From: Planctomycetota bacterium
GTDB lineage: Bacteria; Planctomycetota; PUPC01; JACPCR01
Assembly: GCA_027625095.1 (NCBI GenBank)
Contig: JAQBXN010000068.1
Coordinates: forward strand, 1-43,218
Direction of reading: 5' to 3'
Length of the DNA stretch: 43,218 nucleotides
The position numbers were made by a program, and so were the translations under genes. This document shows positions 38,203 to 43,218 of the stretch, one piece after another; position 1 is the stretch's first letter; each line of letters starts with the position of its first letter. The notes under the pieces were generated by a model. That model searched no databases and had not been told where the DNA came from. It saw only the letters and a list, made by a program, of their open reading frames with translations.

Positions 38203-41082
38203 TTGACGGACATCCGCATTCTTCTCATCCTCGCCTTCCTTGCACCGGTGCAGGCGCATTCACTGAAGTACGCACTTTGTCGTCGTACGGAAGTTCCTAT
38301 CAAGATTGATGGCGATCTGAATGAATGGAAGCAGCCGATTCCGGTGCGGGTCAATCACACCATGATGACCTTTGGCACCAAACCGAGGGGCGACATGGAT
38401 GCCAGCTACACCCTGTACACCATGTGGGATGAGACCAATCTGTATGTCAGTGTGGTCGTCTCGGATGAATCTGTCATGGCCAGTTACACCGGCGATAAGA
38501 TTTACGACAACGATTGCATCGAAATCTGCATCGACGCCAATCATGACTCGTGGGAAGGCAGCTACGGCGAGGATGACTTTCAGTTTGTTTTCTCGGTGCC
38601 GTTGAGCCCTTTTACCGGGCCGCTCAAATATATCTTCCGCAATCCTTCGGTTGCCGATCCTGAGGCCCCGGAGGTCTCACTCGCATTCCTGCGCACCCGT
38701 ACCGGTTACATCTTTGAATCGGCCATTCCATGGAAGAGCATTGGACGTAACACGACGCCAAAGCCGCTCACCGTGGTTGGTTTTCAGAACGATATGCGGG
38801 ATCGCGACCGGGATAATTCTCAGCATGGACTCAGTTGGTCAACGGCCAAAGATCCGGCCGGAAGCCCGTTGACCTTCGGCGATCTCATCCTGATCGAAAC
38901 CCTTGCAGATGACATCCGGCCAATTCTCAGCCAGATGTCTGACGATTCCGTTCGTGCGCGCAAGTTTCTGCATGGGGAAGCTAATGAGACGGACAATGAG
39001 GTTAAGGTCTCGCTTCAAAAACTGACACCACACACTCTCTCCCGCGGCTTCGGCTGGAATGTGGAGTTCTATAACGGGCATCTGCCCACCTGGAAAGATT
39101 CGGAATGGGACGCGTACCTGAAACTCCTCGCGTGGACCAAGCCGGCATGGGTGCGCTACGGAATTAATCTCGGCCAGTGGGAGCCAAACAACGACGATGA
39201 CGATCCGATGAACTTCAATTGGGAAGGTTTTCGATTTGATGCTCCCATCATGCAGCATCACTACCGAATGCTCGATTTCTTTGAGGCCAGCGGCATCGGC
39301 GTCATGCTCTGTAATTGGTACGTTGGAAATCCCGCAACGGGCGCGACCTGGCTCGCCGAGCAGACAGGTTCGCTCACCGTAGCGCAAGGACACAAATTCG
39401 AAAATGACGCGCCCAGAAACGACGACGAGTTCATCGAAAGCATCGCCGCGCTGGTCCACTATCTGAAGGTGGAGAAGAAATATTCGTGCGTGAAAGATAT
39501 CTCGCTGTGGAACGAGCCGGACGGGAACTGGACCTACAACTCGCCCAAGGCTGATTACCCGTCGCAATTCTGGAAGCTCTATCCCAAGCTGGATACTCGA
39601 CTGAAGGAGATGGGGCTGCGTGACCAGATTGGCATTGCGGGCCCGGATTCCGCCACCGGCTCTTATCTTGAAACCGAGCGGATAGCCGAACTTCTTGATA
39701 CGGAAAAAGCTCCCCTCGACCTGATTGCCGATCATGATTACAACGCGTTCTTTTCGCATTACCGTCCGCCCGGCTCAGCGACCATCGGGCGCGCTGTGAA
39801 GCACTATGCAAACCTCCGAGCACAGCTGGACGAAGTCACTGCAAAGCTCGGGCGGCCTGGAATTGATTTCGCGATTACGGAATACGGCAACCACGGCAAT
39901 GGCCCGGGCCCGGTTGAGGGCGACTTTGACGTATTCAAAGGCTCGCTTTCGTTGAACGAGTTCGTGCTCCGGGCTCTGCCCGCCGGCATCAGCGGATTCC
40001 TGCGGTGGGAATTCAAGATGTACGGCAAATCCTGGCAGAATTTTGGCGCGCTGACCGGACTCGATCCGAAGCATAAATTCGCGCCCTATCCGCCGGTCTA
40101 TTATCCCCATGCGATGCTATGCCGTTACGGACCCCGAGGGGCAAAGATCGTTGGCGTAAAGGTTGAAGGTGGAGCAGACGATCTTGGGTCACCTCGCGTT
40201 ACCGCGGCAGCCGTCATCCCCCACGAGGGGGATAGTGACCTTTCGGTCTGGCTGAACAACTCCGGCACACAACCCAAGACCGTCACGCTCATCCTTGGCG
40301 AACACCTGCCAAAAGACCGAGAGCTTCGCGGGCTTCTATTTTATGCGCCCTGTGGGCATGGCTACAAAAGTCTGCCTTTCGAAAGTGAAGAAGCGGGCGT
40401 TCTCATGATGACCCTCCTACCGCGCAGCATGGGCGTGCTGACCACACTGGAGGAGGAGGCCGATCCGGCCAAACTCACCCCCATAGCACAAGCGCCGGCA
40501 CGGATTGAGCCTTCTTATCACGAATTCGAAAACGCCGGCTTCCCGCGACTGGTGGTGCAGTTCAGTTTCGAGGATCCCATCGATTGGGACATCTGGCGCA
40601 GTTCAGCCGGCAAGACAGACTTTGTCGATACTGACCAGGATGCTCACGACCAAAAGCGAAGCTGCGCGATCAATTACGAATGCGTATCGACCAGCCTCGC
40701 CGAACGTGAGGAACATGTCGTGGCTACTACGCCCATGCATCTCGACGGCATCCCGCTGGAGCTTTCCATGTACATCAAAGGCGATTCACAGGGCCACATC
40801 CTTTCGTTTCTTTTTGTAGATGACGAAGGCGAAACATTTGAGACGGTCACCAAGGTAAACGTGAGTTGGTCCGGTTGGCGCAAGCTGTCGATTCAGTTCG
40901 CCAACATCCCTCAGGGATGGCACAACTGGGGTGCAAAGGCGGATGGCATCATCGACTTTCCACTCAAAGGATTCGGGATTCAGTTCAAAGAGCGAACGAA
41001 CGCATACAAGGGCACCGGCAGCATTCTCCTTGATGACATTCGGATTCTGGCGAAGCCGATTCTGCAGCCACAGGAAAACTGA
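38203..41082 (+). CDS. Secreted CBM9-GH39-like glycosidase with C-terminal jelly roll
   Basis: A 959-residue protein from TTG 38203 (MTDIRILLILAFLAPVQAHS, signal peptide). Residues about 20-230 are a CBM9-like domain (IKIDGDLNEWKQPIPVRV, WDETNLYVSVVVSDE). Residues about 260-650 are a clan GH-A TIM barrel with WNEPDGNW (E438, acid/base) and FAITEYGNHG (E560, nucleophile), as in GH39-type enzymes. Residues about 780-959 form a jelly-roll module (LVVQFSFEDPIDWDIWRS). Both catalytic acids are visible, so it is likely an active secreted glycosidase. The order of modules differs from the genes at 21830 and 31016, which have the CBM9-like domain at the end. Confidence 0.78.
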   Translation: MTDIRILLILAFLAPVQAHSLKYALCRRTEVPIKIDGDLNEWKQPIPVRVNHTMMTFGTKPRGDMDASYTLYTMWDETNLYVSVVVSDESVMASYTGDKIYDNDCIEICIDANHDSWEGSYGEDDFQFVFSVPLSPFTGPLKYIFRNPSVADPEAPEVSLAFLRTRTGYIFESAIPWKSIGRNTTPKPLTVVGFQNDMRDRDRDNSQHGLSWSTAKDPAGSPLTFGDLILIETLADDIRPILSQMSDDSVRARKFLHGEANETDNEVKVSLQKLTPHTLSRGFGWNVEFYNGHLPTWKDSEWDAYLKLLAWTKPAWVRYGINLGQWEPNNDDDDPMNFNWEGFRFDAPIMQHHYRMLDFFEASGIGVMLCNWYVGNPATGATWLAEQTGSLTVAQGHKFENDAPRNDDEFIESIAALVHYLKVEKKYSCVKDISLWNEPDGNWTYNSPKADYPSQFWKLYPKLDTRLKEMGLRDQIGIAGPDSATGSYLETERIAELLDTEKAPLDLIADHDYNAFFSHYRPPGSATIGRAVKHYANLRAQLDEVTAKLGRPGIDFAITEYGNHGNGPGPVEGDFDVFKGSLSLNEFVLRALPAGISGFLRWEFKMYGKSWQNFGALTGLDPKHKFAPYPPVYYPHAMLCRYGPRGAKIVGVKVEGGADDLGSPRVTAAAVIPHEGDSDLSVWLNNSGTQPKTVTLILGEHLPKDRELRGLLFYAPCGHGYKSLPFESEEAGVLMMTLLPRSMGVLTTLEEEADPAKLTPIAQAPARIEPSYHEFENAGFPRLVVQFSFEDPIDWDIWRSSAGKTDFVDTDQDAHDQKRSCAINYECVSTSLAEREEHVVATTPMHLDGIPLELSMYIKGDSQGHILSFLFVDDEGETFETVTKVNVSWSGWRKLSIQFANIPQGWHNWGAKADGIIDFPLKGFGIQFKERTNAYKGTGSILLDDIRILAKPILQPQEN

Positions 41083-41206
41083 CCGTAGACGGTGAATGGT
41101 GTATGCGGAATGCCACGGATAAAGTGATCGACCGCAGCACGCCCGGTCTTCTTCTGTAAGGCATTCGAGCCGGCTGTCCCACTATAGACCAGCACTGCTT
41201 CCCTCC

Positions 41207-43108
41207 ATGAAGATCACAAGAATCACCTTTGCACTTGTTTTCATTCTTCCTCTCTCTCTGTTTGCCGAAGAGGTCTGGGCCATACGCGAGACCAGGGTCA
41301 AGGTGGGCGCAGAAATTCTCAAACGAGCGCAGCGGGGTGAGCAGTTCACCCGCATCGCGACGAATGGGGTATGGAGTGGCGTGAAAGTCGATGTGAATGG
41401 GCAGCTTGAAAGCGGCTGGGTGAAGACCGCCGATCTGTCAACTACGCCGATTGCCCCTTCCGTCCAGCGGCCGCCCGAAAACAGCGTCGAACCAAGCGAA
41501 AGTCAGAAGCCCGCTTTTGAGCCGATGTGGGAGACTGAAAATCGGCAAGCCCTGGACGGGCCCGGGCTGCATCCCCGAATCGCCGGGGAACGGGGCGCCA
41601 TGATGCTCATTCGTATAAGAAGTATTGAGGGTACGTTGAAACGAGTGAGAGATTTGGCTGCGCAGGTGCAACCAATGTTCGCCGCGATGGTTTCATTGAA
41701 CACACTGCTGGCCAGTCTTTCGCCTGAAGCGCAACAGCAGATACAAAACAGTCTGGTGACCACGAAGCCGCTGGCGATGATCGTGTATCCCTCTGATGCA
41801 TCGCTCAAAGGAGACCCGGAATCCTGCGTCTTGATACCGGTTAGAAACGGCCACAAAATTGAGGCACTCCTCGCGCAACTGGTCACCCCTAAAGCCGTAG
41901 CCAAAGTGGACGGTGATTACCTTTTTATCGGCAAGAGCGCGGTTCTCTTTGATCGACTCACGCAGGATTTCGGCGTTATAGCTGAGATCCCTGTCAGCGA
42001 TTTCAGCGGTGACGTTCAGGTTTCAGTCTTCGTCCCGAACATCAAGCACCTGATTGTTTTTGAAATTGAGAAAGAGTTGGCGGATGCCCGAGCCCTGGCT
42101 TTGGCGAGCAAAGACCCTGAAGACCTGGCCGACCTGAAAATGCAGCAACTTGTGGCGGGTATCTTCCTTACCACGCTCGACGAACTGACCCAGGCAAACT
42201 TTGAGCTGAGTTTCGAAAAAACCGGTCTTCGCTTTTCGCAATCCCTTATCGCCACGCCGCAGAGTAAAACTGCCGAAGTCTTATCCGAATTGGCCGGCCA
42301 GCCGGGCGCCAACATAGCCGGGCGGATGCCGCAGTCCGAAGCGATTGCACTCGGCGATCTAAGCATCTCGGGCCCTGCATTCGCCAGGCTGGCAGAGGGA
42401 TTCATTCAAGACGCATTCAAGACAGCCGTCGATACCAATTCTATCTCCAGGGAAGACATGCCATCCGCCCGGGGGGTCAAGGACAGCGCCATCTCTGTTC
42501 TTAAATCCTGGTCCGGCAGTCTGGCTGTTTCCGTGCTGCCCTCGGAACAGGGCGGGGCTGCTGTCCTGGGCGCTGGCGGCACGGGCAACCTGGGCCGGAA
42601 TCTCATGGATTTCAGAGACGCGTTGGAAAAAGTCGAACCCATCAAGGAAGAAAAGCGAAGGCGGAGTTTCAAAGACGTACAGGTCGATTCCCTTGTAGCA
42701 GTCAAAGGCAAAGACCAGGGCTTGGTTGTCTGTGAAATGGTGCACCTGCCAGATCTGTCCATCCTCTCATTCGGCACCTCCATTCAGTGGGTGACGGATT
42801 CAGCCATCGACAGCAGCCGATCCCAAGGCCATGTTCCGAAGGATCTGGCCGACATCCGCGCAAGCTTCAGGGAAAAGCCACTGGGCACCATGTCCCTGAA
42901 ACTAATGAAACTCGCTGCCGCTATAGAGAAGGAAGAGGGCACCGAAACCACGGTCCAACTGGCCCAACAGCTCGCCGCAGCAGACGTGCCCATCTCAGGC
43001 GCCTTATTCATCAAGAAAGACCGCGTTGCCGCACAGATCTTCATCTGCGTCCCTACCATGCGTAACCTGCAGGCATTCATTTTGGCAAAGCTGCAAAGCG
43101 GGAAGTAG
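41207..43108 (+). CDS. Secreted protein with N-terminal SH3-like domain
   Basis: A 633-residue protein with a signal peptide (MKITRITFALVFILPLSLFA). Residues about 25-80 resemble a bacterial SH3 domain (VKVGAEILKRAQRGEQFTRI, SGWVKTADLS), then a Pro/Ser linker. Residues about 130-633 are an unrecognised alpha/beta region with repeated hydrophobic strands (PLAMIVYPSDASLKGDPES, SVFVPNIKHLIVFEIEKELA). SH3-like domains often bind peptidoglycan or peptides, so an envelope location is expected. No function is assigned. Confidence 0.65.
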   Translation: MKITRITFALVFILPLSLFAEEVWAIRETRVKVGAEILKRAQRGEQFTRIATNGVWSGVKVDVNGQLESGWVKTADLSTTPIAPSVQRPPENSVEPSESQKPAFEPMWETENRQALDGPGLHPRIAGERGAMMLIRIRSIEGTLKRVRDLAAQVQPMFAAMVSLNTLLASLSPEAQQQIQNSLVTTKPLAMIVYPSDASLKGDPESCVLIPVRNGHKIEALLAQLVTPKAVAKVDGDYLFIGKSAVLFDRLTQDFGVIAEIPVSDFSGDVQVSVFVPNIKHLIVFEIEKELADARALALASKDPEDLADLKMQQLVAGIFLTTLDELTQANFELSFEKTGLRFSQSLIATPQSKTAEVLSELAGQPGANIAGRMPQSEAIALGDLSISGPAFARLAEGFIQDAFKTAVDTNSISREDMPSARGVKDSAISVLKSWSGSLAVSVLPSEQGGAAVLGAGGTGNLGRNLMDFRDALEKVEPIKEEKRRRSFKDVQVDSLVAVKGKDQGLVVCEMVHLPDLSILSFGTSIQWVTDSAIDSSRSQGHVPKDLADIRASFREKPLGTMSLKLMKLAAAIEKEEGTETTVQLAQQLAAADVPISGALFIKKDRVAAQIFICVPTMRNLQAFILAKLQSGK

Positions 43109-43160
43109 GCTGGCCGGCAATTTTCATTTTGTGCGAATTGGATTGAATTCCCCAGTAACG

Positions 43161-43198
43161 ATTCTTCGTCGTAGTCTTCGTCTTAGTCTTTGTCGGTT
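43161..43198. repeat. Degenerate TCTTCGTC/TAGTCT short-period repeat
   Basis: About five copies of a TCTTCGTCGTAG-like 6-base period lie 50 bases past the last gene, at the window edge. It resembles the other low-complexity leaders and may precede a plus-strand gene beyond the window. Confidence 0.5.
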
Positions 43199-43218
43199 TA
43201 GAGCCTCCGGGTAAGCAG

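Noticed and set aside
38839..39759. Minus-strand 306-codon frame inside the secreted glycosidase gene
   Set aside because: Opposite to the catalytic barrel of a recognised protein, with no motif or ribosome site of its own.

Overview
The window looks like part of the chromosome of an uncultured, Gram-negative, polysaccharide-using bacterium. GC content is moderate (roughly 55%). Gene content (split glyQ/glyS, a long-form YidC, hopanoid-type radical SAM protein HpnH, ThuA, PhyH, Gfo/Idh/MocA and CBM9-type proteins) resembles what is common in PVC-type or Hydrogenedentota/Sumerlaeota-like lineages. That placement is an inference; no marker gene here settles it.

Layout. 1-5710 (mostly minus strand): the start of a gene leaving the left edge, a cytochrome c'-like protein, a CDP-alcohol phosphatidyltransferase with a degenerate nucleotidyltransferase-like N-terminus, an ArgA-like N-acetylglutamate synthase and a beta-propeller glycosidase-like protein. 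5925-8990 (plus): a DUF4037 protein, a Gfo/Idh/MocA oxidoreductase and an SDR protein whose catalytic Tyr is Phe. 9274-9796 (minus): a toxin-antitoxin pair whose MazF/PemK-like toxin is broken by an in-frame stop. 10053-13252 (minus): tRNA-His(GUG), yidC, a metallophosphoesterase and a Trm112-like protein. 13564-14328: a PhyH dioxygenase, followed without any gap by an accessory islet (about 14325-17712). The islet holds a metallophosphoesterase remnant and a 920-residue protein joining a vWA-like (SAV_2336-like) region to a C-terminal formylglycine-generating-enzyme/C-type-lectin domain. The last part of that domain has the codon pattern of a diversity-generating retroelement (DGR) variable region. 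No reverse transcriptase or template repeat lies in the window, so diversification, if active, would have to work in trans.

17748-30964: a jelly-roll protein, hpnH, a SWIB-domain protein, a large secreted glycosidase-like protein, glyS and glyQ, moaC between two small membrane proteins, a pterin-4a-carbinolamine dehydratase and a zinc-ribbon protein. 31016-43108: two more large secreted CBM9/TIM-barrel proteins, a thuA-phyH-folC run and a secreted SH3-like protein. The three large secreted proteins share architecture and suggest outer carbohydrate capture; PhyH, ThuA, MocA and SDR genes may process unusual sugars or polyols.

The most striking non-coding signal is at gene starts. Many start codons follow directly on short-period, low-complexity leaders lacking a Shine-Dalgarno sequence. 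One 47-48 bp leader, start codon included, occurs as an almost exact inverted pair in front of two divergent genes (5706-5752 and 5882-5929). The DGR-like target and these leader repeats are the two observations most worth following.
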